From Nocardia asteroides (lineage in GTDB: Bacteria; Actinomycetota; Actinomycetes; Mycobacteriales; Mycobacteriaceae): a DNA stretch of 64,000 nucleotides. Location: the NCBI GenBank assembly GCA_019930625.1, contig CP082844.1, positions 1,612,001 to 1,676,000 on the forward strand, read 5' to 3'. The first letter of the stretch is position 1; each line of letters begins with the position of its first letter. The position numbers and the translations under genes were made by a program. Below the pieces are notes generated by a model, which was given only the letters and a program-made list of their open reading frames with translations, was not told where the DNA came from and did not search any database. Below are positions 26,713-36,400 of this stretch, piece by piece.

Positions 26713-28341
26713 TCACTGTGTACCCAATTGGTCGCTCGTTTCAACAGGCGAGATCCAGCGGTCGAGGATCCGGATGTCGCGCTCGCATGCGGCGAGTTGT
26801 CCCGGCTGCTCGGCCGCCAACCTGCGTAAATCGGCCTCCAGCCGGGCCACCCTGCGATCGGCCTCGATCATTCGCGCGGTGCTTGCTTGGACCACGTGGT
26901 CGGCCAGAACGGTCTCGGCTTCCACAAGCGCGGTCGCCACCCGCTGCTCTAGCTGCGCTTTTACATTGACCAGCGCGTCGGCCACCCATTGCCGGATGTG
27001 CGCTCGATCCGCCAGCTGGCCGCGAGCCCGCATCACCCACGCCGCCGCACCGCCGCCGAGCAGCAAAGTCACCGGCACGGTCGCCACGTCGAGGGCGGGT
27101 ACGAGCGAGAACGGAGCAACCAGCAGGCGACCCAGCCCGACACCCGCCGACGCGCCGAGCGCGATCATAAGGTGATCTTCGACACCCCGATGGCGCGGAT
27201 CCGGATCGGGGCCCACCCGCGGGGCCGGGTCACGCCGTCGCGGCGGCACACCCGCGTCCGCGCTCTCGACCCGGGCGCCCATTTCGGCGATCCGCAGATC
27301 GATGACGTGGTCGAGTTCACCGGTCAGTTCGGTGACGGCGTGTTGCAGCCGAGCGGGGTAGCCGGCGAGGTCGGCCGGGCGCAGCCGATCCAGTTCGGCG
27401 CGGGCGGCGGTGTGCAGCGCCCGGATTCTCGCGCCGATTTCGGTCATCAGGTCCACCCGCGCCAGGTGCAGCTGCCCGCGCAGGGCGGACATCGCCGTGG
27501 CTCGTCCGCCGTCGCGGCCGGCCAGTAGCACGGCACGTTGCTCACGCAGCCGCGCCACTTCGGCGCCCGAGCGCAAGGCGGCCACTTGCTCGACCACCCG
27601 GTGGCGCGTGTCGGCCAAGACTCTTCCGATGACCGCGTCCGACCGGCCCCCACCGGCGGCCGCCGCCGCGGTGAGCTGCGCGTGCAGGGCGCCGAGACCG
27701 GAGCGATCGAGCAATCCCGCGTCGCCCGCGGTTCGCGCGGCGGCCGCGAGCCGCGCCGAGACCGGCACGATGTCCAAGTCCGCGGCGCCTCGCTCGGCGA
27801 GCAGCTCCAGGTCACGCGCGCGTACCGCCTGCCAGTCCCGGTAGGCGTGGATGCCGTTCATGGCCAGCAGCAGGCGAGTGCCGTTCGCACGCAACCGGTC
27901 GATCACCCCCAGCATGTCCGCGCCGATGGTGGTGCCCGCGTCGAGCAGGATCAAAATGATCGCCGGTACGGCGGGCGAGGTGGTCTCCACCGCCGCGTTC
28001 CCGTCGGCGAGCGGCTCGGACAGCGTGACGCGCGGTTCGAACCGGGCCAGTTCGGTGCGCAACAAGGTCGTGTTGACATCGGGAGGACCGATCACAGTGA
28101 CAACGCCCGCCTCGCCGGACCCGCGCACCGCGCGCAGCAGCGCCATACCCTGGGGATTCCATCGCTCGACCACGGCCGCGAGCTCGGGCGATGCGGCGAG
28201 GGCGGTCACCGGGGCCGGGCGACCGGACTCGCCATCGGCGGGCGAATCTCGATCGGCCCCGTCGCGACCGGCGCCCGAGACCGGATCCGTCCCGGGACCT
28301 GTGGTCGCCGCCGACGATTCCGGTGGTTCAGAGACCGGCAC
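26713..28341 (-). CDS. Dynamin/Era-like pseudo-GTPase with membrane segment
   Basis: Protein of 542 aa. After a disordered Ser/Asp/Gly-rich N-terminus it has a GTPase-like fold with degenerate motifs: P-loop VIGPPDVNTTLL (Asn where Lys is expected), a DAGTT in place of DxxG, and MNGIH in place of NKxD. Then follow long alpha-helical, coiled-coil-prone segments, two hydrophobic stretches (GRLLVAPFSLVPALDV, ATVPVTLLLGGGAAAWV) and a final helical region. The start overlaps the upstream GTPase gene by 14 bases. Syntenic with Rv0210. I infer a partner of that GTPase in membrane dynamics or stress; no function is proven. Confidence 0.75.
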   Translation of the reverse strand: MPVSEPPESSAATTGPGTDPVSGAGRDGADRDSPADGESGRPAPVTALAASPELAAVVERWNPQGMALLRAVRGSGEAGVVTVIGPPDVNTTLLRTELARFEPRVTLSEPLADGNAAVETTSPAVPAIILILLDAGTTIGADMLGVIDRLRANGTRLLLAMNGIHAYRDWQAVRARDLELLAERGAADLDIVPVSARLAAAARTAGDAGLLDRSGLGALHAQLTAAAAAGGGRSDAVIGRVLADTRHRVVEQVAALRSGAEVARLREQRAVLLAGRDGGRATAMSALRGQLHLARVDLMTEIGARIRALHTAARAELDRLRPADLAGYPARLQHAVTELTGELDHVIDLRIAEMGARVESADAGVPPRRRDPAPRVGPDPDPRHRGVEDHLMIALGASAGVGLGRLLVAPFSLVPALDVATVPVTLLLGGGAAAWVMRARGQLADRAHIRQWVADALVNVKAQLEQRVATALVEAETVLADHVVQASTARMIEADRRVARLEADLRRLAAEQPGQLAACERDIRILDRWISPVETSDQLGTQ

Positions 28342-29461
28342 TGCTCATCCGTTCCCATAGTCGGACGTACCCGTTGTGCACCCGCAACGCGGCGCGGCGC
28401 GCGGCGGGGGGCATGTCGCTGGTGACGACGGCGCGCCAGCGGGTCGCGCGGGCAAGCGCATCGTCGGCGTCCGACGGCGCGGGTGCCGGATACCCCGCCG
28501 CGAGGTGGGCCACCTCGGGTCCGGCCAGGCCCGCGCAGAGTCCGAGCCAGAGAGCGTCGTCGCTGTAGAGATAGGACTCCAGGAGATCGCGCGCGCGGCC
28601 GCCCTCCTCCGGGACCGCGCGAGCGGCGAGGCGGGCCAGCTCGTCGAGCAGTTCACCGCCGCGCAACGCGGACACCTGCTCGTAGCGGCGGTGCAGCAGC
28701 CGGTGCAGCGCGTCGACGCCGCTGGCGGCGTGCAGAATCTGCAGCAGCGTCTGTGGAGCGAGGTCCGGATCGTGGCGCAGGGCGGCGCACGCGCAGGCCA
28801 CGCCGTACAGGTCCCAGCGACGCAGCAGTTGCTCCCGCTCGGCGGCATCCGGTCCCGGCGCGACGAACAGTTCCGGCGAGAGGATCAGCGCGGGGTCGGC
28901 TTCGGCGGCGAGCTTGCGCAGCAGGTCCAGATCAGCGTCGGTCAGCACGCCGGCACGAGTGCGCACAGCCAGCGACGCGACCACCGGAACCACCGGAATC
29001 CGCAGTTGTGTGCCGTACTGCTCGGCCGCGGCCACCGCGTCGCCCCAGCGGGAGCCGATCGCGTCCGCCTTGTTCAATACCGCGATGGTGCGCTGCGGCG
29101 GCAGCGTAGCCAGCACCCTACGATCGGCGGGTGTCGGCGCCGCCGACAACACGTAGACGACGATGTCGGCGTCGAGTTCCGGATCGGGCGCCCCTGGCCG
29201 GTCCACCGGGTCGGTCTCCACCGCGGACATGAGCGCGAGCGCGTGCAGCACGGTGGTCCGCCCCGCGTGCGCGCGCCCGGTCACCTGGATGCGCGGCGGT
29301 TTGCGCCATGCGCTGACGGCCGCGGCGGCGGCATACCCGATCTGCGGGTCGCGCCCCGTCCCGAAGCGCAATTCGGCGAGCAGCTTATCGAGCTGATCGT
29401 GATCGGACGTGGGAACGCCCCGCTCCCGCAGCGGCCCATCGGAATCAGTGGCTGTCGGCAT
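28328..29461 (-). CDS. GTPase-like protein with atypical P-loop (Rv0209-type)
   Basis: Protein of 377 aa. A short N-terminal helix precedes a G domain: VTGRAHAGRTTVLHAL is a Walker A in which Arg replaces the catalytic Lys, DIVVYVLSAAPTPADRRVLATLP is the strand-3 region, and AVLNKADAIG supplies a normal G4 motif. The C-terminal ~200 residues are helical. ATG 29461 is preferred (AAAAGGGGG eight bases upstream) to GTG 29470. The end overlaps the pseudo-GTPase gene. Both lie between pckG and trmB, as in M. tuberculosis. Confidence 0.75.
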   Translation of the reverse strand: MPTATDSDGPLRERGVPTSDHDQLDKLLAELRFGTGRDPQIGYAAAAAVSAWRKPPRIQVTGRAHAGRTTVLHALALMSAVETDPVDRPGAPDPELDADIVVYVLSAAPTPADRRVLATLPPQRTIAVLNKADAIGSRWGDAVAAAEQYGTQLRIPVVPVVASLAVRTRAGVLTDADLDLLRKLAAEADPALILSPELFVAPGPDAAEREQLLRRWDLYGVACACAALRHDPDLAPQTLLQILHAASGVDALHRLLHRRYEQVSALRGGELLDELARLAARAVPEEGGRARDLLESYLYSDDALWLGLCAGLAGPEVAHLAAGYPAPAPSDADDALARATRWRAVVTSDMPPAARRAALRVHNGYVRLWERMSSAGL

Positions 29462-29527
29462 GCTGCACACCCCCTTTTACGGTGCGCAATTCTGTCAGAA
29501 GTCAGGCCATGGGACAGGCTGGACCGC

Positions 29528-30310
29528 TCAGCTGCCGCTGAAGTACTTGTTCGCGGTCCGCACCGCCCAGTTCGGCGCGTATTTCGCCACCGTCGCCAGT
29601 AGCTTCGCCTGCGTGCCGATCTCGTAGTGCACCTTCGGCAGCCGGGCGCGCTTGCGGGTGGCCTCCCAGATTCCGGCGGCCACGTCGTCGGCGCTCAGCC
29701 GCACCCCCAGCGACTTCGTCGTCCCCGTCGTCACGCCGTCCACCATGGCGGTGGCCACGAACAGCGGCCAGATCGCGAGCGCCCGGATGTCGTAGCGCTC
29801 CCATTCGAGGTCCAGTGCCTCGGTGAAACTCTTGACAGCCGCCTTGGTCGCACCGTAGCTGGCGAGTTCGGCTTGGCCGTAGATCGCCGAAGCCGAGCAG
29901 AGGTTGACCACCTGGGCGCCCGGGGTGTCTCGCAGGTAGCGGAACGCGCTGTGCGTTCCGGTGAGCACACCGACCAAGTTGACCTCGACGATCGCCCGGT
30001 GGGCGGACAGCTCGATCGACTCGAACCCCCCTGCGCACAGGATGCCCGCGTTGTTGACCAGGATGTCCAACCGTCCGGTCGCGGCGTGGAACTCCGCGAG
30101 CCGCTCCGCCCACTGGGTGTCGTTCGTCACATCGAGAACACCGGTGTGCACCGCGCCACCCTTGGCGGTGATGTCCCCGGAAAGCCTGGTCAGCCCCACT
30201 TCATCGATGTCATAAGCCCCGACATGGTATCCCTGCGCAGCGAAAAGCAAGGCCGTCGCCCGCCCGATACCGGCCGCCGCGCCGGTGATGAATACAGTCG
30301 GTCTGCTCAT
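29528..30310 (-). CDS. SDR family oxidoreductase
   Basis: Protein of 260 aa. Classical short-chain dehydrogenase: cofactor motif TGAAAGIG (9-16), NNAG (86-89), catalytic Ser in LCSASAIYG and Tyr152-x3-Lys156 in SYGATKAA. Asp34 in YDID after strand 2 suggests NAD(H) preference. Substrate unknown. The 21 open codons before ATG 30310 are not conserved in type, and a TAGACT -10 seven bases upstream supports a leaderless start. Divergent from the lipase gene. Confidence 0.92.
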   Translation of the reverse strand: MSRPTVFITGAAAGIGRATALLFAAQGYHVGAYDIDEVGLTRLSGDITAKGGAVHTGVLDVTNDTQWAERLAEFHAATGRLDILVNNAGILCAGGFESIELSAHRAIVEVNLVGVLTGTHSAFRYLRDTPGAQVVNLCSASAIYGQAELASYGATKAAVKSFTEALDLEWERYDIRALAIWPLFVATAMVDGVTTGTTKSLGVRLSADDVAAGIWEATRKRARLPKVHYEIGTQAKLLATVAKYAPNWAVRTANKYFSGS

Positions 30311-30317
30311 GCCGGGG

Positions 30318-30323
30318 AGTCTA
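30318..30323 (-). promoter_or_regulatory. -10 box of the SDR gene, predicted leaderless
   Basis: TAGACT on the minus strand, seven bases before ATG 30310. No ribosome site is visible. Confidence 0.5.
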
Positions 30324-30461
30324 GTGCCGCGGACGCCGTGTACTCCGGGGTTCCCAGACGCCCGGTCGGTCACTTACCCTGCTGAAGTGGTCGGCACCAC
30401 AACCGGTGCGCAGCTTGGCCTTTCGCATGCGGCAACCGACCTCGACGATGAGGAGGTCGCG

Positions 30462-31808
30462 ATGACCGCGGATGTCATCGGCGCTGTCGGCTCGCAGCCC
30501 GCTTGTCCCACCGAACGCAAGCCGTTGCTGCCCAGCGCGGACCCGTTCCATCGACCGCCGAAAGGCTTCGCGGCCAAGGCGCCCGGCGCCATCCTGCGCA
30601 GCAGGAAGATCGAGATCGCGCTGTTCGGGATCGTGCCGCAACAGGTGTCGGCCTGGCAGTTACTGTACCGCAGCTGTGATCTGCACGGGGCTCCCGAAGC
30701 GGCGATCACCACGGTCCTGCTGCCCGTCGACGCGGAACCGGACGAGGATCGTCCGCTGCTGGCCTTCCAGACCGCGATGGACGCGGTGAGCGAGAAGTGC
30801 TCCCCGTCCTACGCCCTGCGCTCCGGCGCGCGTGCGCTCGGCTCGATCACCCAGTTGGAATGGCTGCTGGTGGCGAACGCGCTGCGGCGCGGCTGGGCGG
30901 TGAGCATCGCCGATCACGAGGGTCCGCACGGTAATTTCGGTGCGCCGCGTGAGCCCGGTTACCGCGCGCTCGACGGCATCCGCGCCGCGCTGCGGTTCGG
31001 TCCGCTCGGTCTCGGCCCGCGAACCCGCGTCGCGGTGTGGGGCTACTCCGGCGGTGGCATGGCCAGCTCCTGGACGGTAGAGATGGCGCCGACGTACGCC
31101 CCCGAACTGGACATCGTCGGCGCGGTGCTCGGCGCCCCGGTCGGCGACCCGCGCCAGGTCTTCGACCGGTTGAACGGCACCCCCTACGCGGGACTGCCCG
31201 CCATCGTCATCGCCGCACTGCGCAGGCTGTACCCCGCGTTGAGCTCGCTGATCGACAACGAGCTGAGCCCGGACGGCCACCGGTTCGTCGTCCGCGCGGA
31301 GAACGCGACGCCGCTCGGCGCGATCCTCGGGCTGGCCAACAAGAAGGTGGACGACTTCTTGGACCGCCCGCTCGCCGAGGTGCTCGACACCCCGGAACTG
31401 AACGCGATGTTCGACGATCTGCGGCTCGGCAACACGACGCCGTCCTGCCCGCTGCTGGTTGTGCAACCCATCCACGACCAGATCATCCACATCTCGGGCG
31501 TCGACGAACAGGTGGCGCGCTACCGCCGCGGCGGCGCCGCGGTGACCTACGTGCGCGACCGGCTCAGCGAGCATTTCTCGCTGCTGCCGCTGTCCACCCC
31601 GATCAGCCTCGACTGGCTGGCCGACCGGTTCGCCGGGCAACCGGTGAGCGACGTCGGCGACACCACCGTATGGTCGGTCGCGGCCTCGCCGTCGGGGGTG
31701 CGCGGCCTGCTGGAAATGGCGGTCACAGCGGCCAAGGTCGCGCTGGGCAGGCCCCTGCGCCAGCAACAGCCGACCGCGCCCAGGATCGCCCCCGCGCGCG
31801 CCGCCTGA
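30462..31808 (+). CDS. Secretory lipase (LIP) family protein
   Basis: Protein of 448 aa from ATG 30462, with AGGAGG at 30451-30456. Alpha/beta hydrolase with nucleophile Ser196 in VWGYSGGG, the ADHEGPHGNFG segment upstream typical of LIP-family lipases, and QPIHDQIIH plus SEHFSL supplying the probable Asp and His. The family hydrolyses triacylglycerols or esters. Unusually, the N-terminus shows no obvious Sec signal, so the protein may be intracellular or the export signal is atypical. It is 59 bases before trmB on the same strand but absent from the mycobacterial cluster. Confidence 0.88.
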   Translation: MTADVIGAVGSQPACPTERKPLLPSADPFHRPPKGFAAKAPGAILRSRKIEIALFGIVPQQVSAWQLLYRSCDLHGAPEAAITTVLLPVDAEPDEDRPLLAFQTAMDAVSEKCSPSYALRSGARALGSITQLEWLLVANALRRGWAVSIADHEGPHGNFGAPREPGYRALDGIRAALRFGPLGLGPRTRVAVWGYSGGGMASSWTVEMAPTYAPELDIVGAVLGAPVGDPRQVFDRLNGTPYAGLPAIVIAALRRLYPALSSLIDNELSPDGHRFVVRAENATPLGAILGLANKKVDDFLDRPLAEVLDTPELNAMFDDLRLGNTTPSCPLLVVQPIHDQIIHISGVDEQVARYRRGGAAVTYVRDRLSEHFSLLPLSTPISLDWLADRFAGQPVSDVGDTTVWSVAASPSGVRGLLEMAVTAAKVALGRPLRQQQPTAPRIAPARAA

Positions 31809-31867
31809 CCTCCCGCTCAGCGAGCCGTGCACGACCGCTTACCGCACTGATCGCGGGATGCTGGACA

Positions 31868-32680
31868 ATGGACGTCGTGAACGACGCCGCGAACCATACT
31901 GCCGAGTCAGTTCCGGGCCCGCCGTCCACAGCTTCGGCTCCGGCCGAGGGCGGGCCCCGGCACAAGACCGGCTCCCGCCTGTACCCCCGAGTCACCAGCT
32001 TCCGGTCGCGCAGGGGCGCGCTGACCGCGACCCAGCAGCAATCCTGGGACCGGATGTGGCCCTCGATCGGCCGCGAGGTCGCCGACGAGCCACTGGACGC
32101 GGCCGCGTGGTTCGGCCGCGACGCGCCGCTTGTCGTCGAGATCGGCTGCGGCACGGGCACCGCGACGGCCGCCATGGCGCAGGCCGAACCACACCTGAAC
32201 CTGATCGGCATCGAGGTCTACCAGCCCGGCCTCGCGCAGTTGGTGCAGCGCATCGAGCGCGAAGGGATCGGCAATATCCGCCTGCTACGCGGAGACGCGG
32301 TCGACGTGCTGGAGAACATGATTGCCCCAGAGTCGCTCACCGGCGTCCGAGTGTTCTTTCCCGACCCGTGGCCGAAGGCGCGCCACCACAAGCGGCGGCT
32401 GCTGCAGCCCGCGACGGTCGCGTTGATCGCCGACCGCCTGAAGCCGGGGGGTGTGTTGCACGTCGCCACCGACCATGCCGGCTACGCCGAGCACATCCAC
32501 GAGGTCGGCATGGCAGAGCCCCTGCTCAAAGGATTGAACGAGACCACGGGCGGGGTCAGCGAGGAGCATCGGGCCACGGCGCCCATCGGTTTCGAGCGTC
32601 CGGTCACCAAGTTCGAAGGCAAGGCACATCGCGCCGGTAGCGCCATCACCGAGCTCATATGGGGGAAGATCGACCGATGA
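31868..32680 (+). CDS. trmB: tRNA (guanine-N7-)-methyltransferase TrmB
   Basis: Protein of 270 aa. After a disordered N-terminal ~45 residues: LYPRVTSFRSRRGALTATQQQSWDRMWP, SAM motif VEIGCGTGTATAAMAQ, NLIGIEVYQPG, and the TrmB signature FFPDPWPKARHHKRRL followed by GGVLHVATDHAGYAEH. It methylates G46 in the tRNA variable loop. ATG 31868 or GTG 31877 are both plausible. Its TGA overlaps the next start (ATGA), so trmB, NYN and mmpL3 are coupled, the same order as Rv0208c-Rv0206c. Confidence 0.96.
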   Translation: MDVVNDAANHTAESVPGPPSTASAPAEGGPRHKTGSRLYPRVTSFRSRRGALTATQQQSWDRMWPSIGREVADEPLDAAAWFGRDAPLVVEIGCGTGTATAAMAQAEPHLNLIGIEVYQPGLAQLVQRIEREGIGNIRLLRGDAVDVLENMIAPESLTGVRVFFPDPWPKARHHKRRLLQPATVALIADRLKPGGVLHVATDHAGYAEHIHEVGMAEPLLKGLNETTGGVSEEHRATAPIGFERPVTKFEGKAHRAGSAITELIWGKIDR

Positions 32681-33405
32681 GCGTCAGTGAGATGGCCCAC
32701 GAAGTGGTCGATGTTGCCGGGGAGGTGCACGGGGGCGGAGCGGAAGGTCTGGGCGGCTCGACGCCGGACGTGCGCAGGGTCCTGTTGGTGTGGGACGCCC
32801 CGAACCTCGACATGGGCCTCGGCGCCATCCTCGGCGGTCGTCCGACCGCCGCCTATCGTCCGCGGTTCGACGCGCTCGGCCGCTGGCTGCTGGCCCGGAC
32901 CGCCGAACTCTCGGTGGGCGCCGTGCATCGCGTGGAACCCGAGGCCACCGTCTTCACCAACATCGCGCCCGGCACCGCCGACGTCGTGCGGCCCTGGGTG
33001 GAAGCCCTGCGCAACGTGGGCTACGCGGTCTTCGCCAAACCCAAGATCGACGAGGATTCCGACGTCGACGCCGACATGCTGGCGCACATCGCGTTACGCA
33101 GTCGCGGCGCCGGTTTGGCGGGCATCATGGTGGCCTCGGCCGACGGCCAGGCGTTCCGCGAACCGCTGGAGGAACTCGCCGCCAAAGGCGTGCCGGTCCA
33201 GGTACTCGGCTTCCGTGAGCACGCGAGTTGGGCCGTCACATCCGATACTCTCGAATTCATCGACCTCGAGGACATTCCGGGCGTGTTCCGCGAACCGCTG
33301 CCCCGAGTTAGCCTCGACTCGCTGCCCGACGAGGGTGCCTGGCTGCAGCCGTTCCGGCCGCTGTCGGCACTGCTCACCTCTCGCCCCGCCCAAGGAGTCG
33401 CTTAG
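32677..33405 (+). CDS. NYN domain-containing protein (putative RNase)
   Basis: Protein of 242 aa starting at ATG 32677, inside the trmB stop. NYN/PIN-like fold: first acidic residue in LLVWDAPNLDMGLG, then DEDSDVDADMLAHIALRS with the second acidic cluster, and GIMVASADGQAF with the third. This arrangement is typical of metal-dependent RNases. It is sandwiched without a gap between the tRNA methylase and MmpL3, as in Rv0207c. A role in RNA processing linked to the operon is inference. Confidence 0.88.
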   Translation: MSVSEMAHEVVDVAGEVHGGGAEGLGGSTPDVRRVLLVWDAPNLDMGLGAILGGRPTAAYRPRFDALGRWLLARTAELSVGAVHRVEPEATVFTNIAPGTADVVRPWVEALRNVGYAVFAKPKIDEDSDVDADMLAHIALRSRGAGLAGIMVASADGQAFREPLEELAAKGVPVQVLGFREHASWAVTSDTLEFIDLEDIPGVFREPLPRVSLDSLPDEGAWLQPFRPLSALLTSRPAQGVA

Positions 33406-36400
33406 TGTTCACACGCTGGGGCGATCTGGTATACCGCCTGCGTTTTGCCGTCATCGGCGTCGTCGTGGCGGCCCTCCTGGCTTTGGGCGGTTACGGCCTC
33501 GGCTTGGAACACCATCTCAGCTCCAGCGGGTGGGACGATCCGACCTCGGAGTCCGCGCAGGCCGCGCGGATCGCCGACGCGGCGTTCGGCCGTGATCACA
33601 ACAGCGACGTGATCCTGCTCTACACCGCGCCCGAGGGCAGAACGATCGATGACCCCGAATTCAGCGGCAAGGTCGTCGCCAATCTCGCGAGCCTGCCGCG
33701 CGAGCACCCGGACGAGATCACCAAGATCAACGGAACGTACTGGCGCAACGACGCCGGTATCCCCGCGCAGCCCAGCGTCTTCGGTGCGAAGGACAAGAAG
33801 CACGCCTTCGCCTCGGTGGCCATCAACGGCAACAACGACACCGAGATGGTGCGCAACTACCGCAAGGTGAAGGACGTCTTCTACATTCCGGGCGTCGATG
33901 TTCAAGTCACCGGGTTGCAGGCGGTGGCGGGCACGCTCAACGACACCATGGCTTCCGACCAGAAGCGCATGGAGATGCTGGCCATCCCCGCGGTGGCGGT
34001 GCTGTTGTTCTTCATCTTCGGCGGCCTGGTTGCCGCGGGCCTGCCGCTGGTGGTCGGCGGTCTCACCGTCATCGGCGCCAACGGCATCATCATGGTGCTG
34101 ACGAAGTTCACGGAGGTGAACTCGTTCGTCTCGGGCGTGGTGTCGATGATCGGTCTCGGCCTCGCCATCGACTACGGGTTGTTCATCGTCAGTCGCTTCC
34201 GGGAGGAACTCGCCGAAGGTTACGACACCCGTGCGGCGGTGCGGCGGTCGGTGATGACGGCGGGACGCACGGTCGTGTTCTCCGCGACCATGATCATCGC
34301 CAGTCTCGGCGGCATGCTGCTGTTCCCGCAGGGCTTCTTGAAATCGGTGGCCTACGGCACGATCGCCACGGTCTCGCTGGCCGCGCTGACCGCCATCACG
34401 ATCCTGCCCGCCATGCTCGGTGTACTCGGCCCGCGCGTGGACATGCTGGGCTTCAAGCGCTTCCGCCAGACGAAGACGGCCGAAGAGATCGAGCACGGTT
34501 TCTGGGGAAAGATCACTCAGTGGGTGATGAAGCATCCGCTGAAGATCGCCGTGCCGATCTGCATCGTCCTGCTGCTGCTGATCATCCCGGTGAAGAACCT
34601 CGCCTTCGGCGGCATCAACGAGCGATACCTGCCGCCGGACAACGCGACCCGCGTCGCGCTCGAGGACTTCTACCAGGTCTTCCCGCTGAAGAAGACCGAC
34701 CCGGTGCAATTGGTGATGGTGTCCGAGGACAGCAACGCCGTCGGCAAGGTGTGGAAGGAGGCGGGACAGGCGCCCGGCCTCGCCAGCGCTTTCGACGTGC
34801 CGAGCCGCTCCACTACCGATCCGAACGTCTATCGCACCAGCGCGACACTCGCGGATTCGGAGAACGCCGACCCCACCATCGAGTACCTGCGGTCGATAGC
34901 GGTGCCCGACAGCGTCGATCTCTACGTGGGCGGCCAGCCGACCATCCAGAAGGACAGCATCGACGCGCTGCTGAACCGCATGCCCGCGATGATCGCGCTG
35001 GTGCTGTTCGTCACGACGCTGCTGATGTTCCTGACGTTCGGCTCGCTGGTGCTGCCCATCAAAGCCGCGCTGATGAGCGCGCTCGGCCTCGGCAGCACGC
35101 TGGGCATCCTGACGTGGATCTTCGTCGACGGGAACGGCGCGACGCCGCTGAACTTCACCCCCCAGCCGATCATGTCGCCGGTGCTGGTGCTGATCATCGC
35201 CGTGATCTACGGCTTGTCCACCGACTACGAGGTCTTCCTGCTCTCGCGCATGGTCGAGGCGCGCACCCAAGGCGCATCCACCACCGAGGCGGTGCGCGCG
35301 GGAACCGCGCACACCGGCCGCATCATCACCGCGGCCGCGCTCATCCTGCTCGTCGTGGTCGGCGCCTTCGCGTTCTCGGACCTGGTGATGATGCAGTACA
35401 TCGCCTACGGCCTCATCGCGGCGCTGTTCATCGACGCGACCATCCTGCGGATGCTGCTGGTGCCCGCCACCATGAAGCTGCTCGGCGACGACTGCTGGTG
35501 GGCGCCCACCTGGATGAAGCGCATCCAGCAGAAGATCGGCCTCGGCGAGCCGATTCTCGACGACGAACGTCCCGGTGGCGGCGAGGTCGTCGACCTGGTC
35601 AAGACGACGCCGATCACCGACCCGGTGACGATGCAGATCCCCGCGGTCGCCGACGCCAACAAGGTGCCGCGCAGGCGCAAGCCGCGGACGGTCGCCGAGA
35701 TCGAGGCGGAGGCGCCCACCAGGCGACTGGACCGCGTCCCGCCGCCGCCCGCACCGCAGGCGACGCCCGCGCCCGCGCCACTCGATCCGACCAGGAAGCG
35801 CCCGGAATCTCCGCGCAACGCCACGCCACCGCAGGGTGAGCCGATTCGCCCGCGGCGGATTCCGCAGGTCCCGAACCCCCCGCGCTACACGCCGGACCAG
35901 GCGGAGCGGCGACCGCAGTCGCCTCCGGCCGGCCCGCAAGGCCCCGCGGGGCCGCGACCGGCGCCGCCCACCGGCCTGCGGCAGGACCAGCACGGGCCGC
36001 ACGCCGGTGTGCCATCGGTGATCTTCCCCGAGCACAGCGCGGAAGCGGTCGTCTCGCCGGTCACGCCGCCCGCGCCGCGCCCGACCCACGTGGCGGAATC
36101 GCTTCCGCTGTCCGGCCTCTCGCAGGAGCCGGCCGTCGACCTTCCCGGTGCGCCCCGTGCGGCGCGGTATCTCCCGCCCGACGCCGGGGCCGCTCTCGAC
36201 GGTCCTGCCCACCGCGCACCCGAGCCCGAGGCGCCCGCGGAGCCGAACAATGGGCCCGACACCACCAATCGCAGCAGCATCGAGAGCTGGATGGCCGAAC
36301 TACGCTCCTCGCGCCGCCACATCGGCAGGCCGGAGCAGGGGCGGCACCACGGCGGCGACGGCCGCACGGTGAGCGTCAACGAACTGCTGCGCCGCCGCGA

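Noticed and set aside
33402..36212. 936-codon open frame on the minus strand across mmpL3
   Set aside because: Antisense of a clear RND transporter. Very high GC3 on one strand removes stop codons from the complementary frame; the translation is Arg/His/Gln/Asp-rich with no domain.
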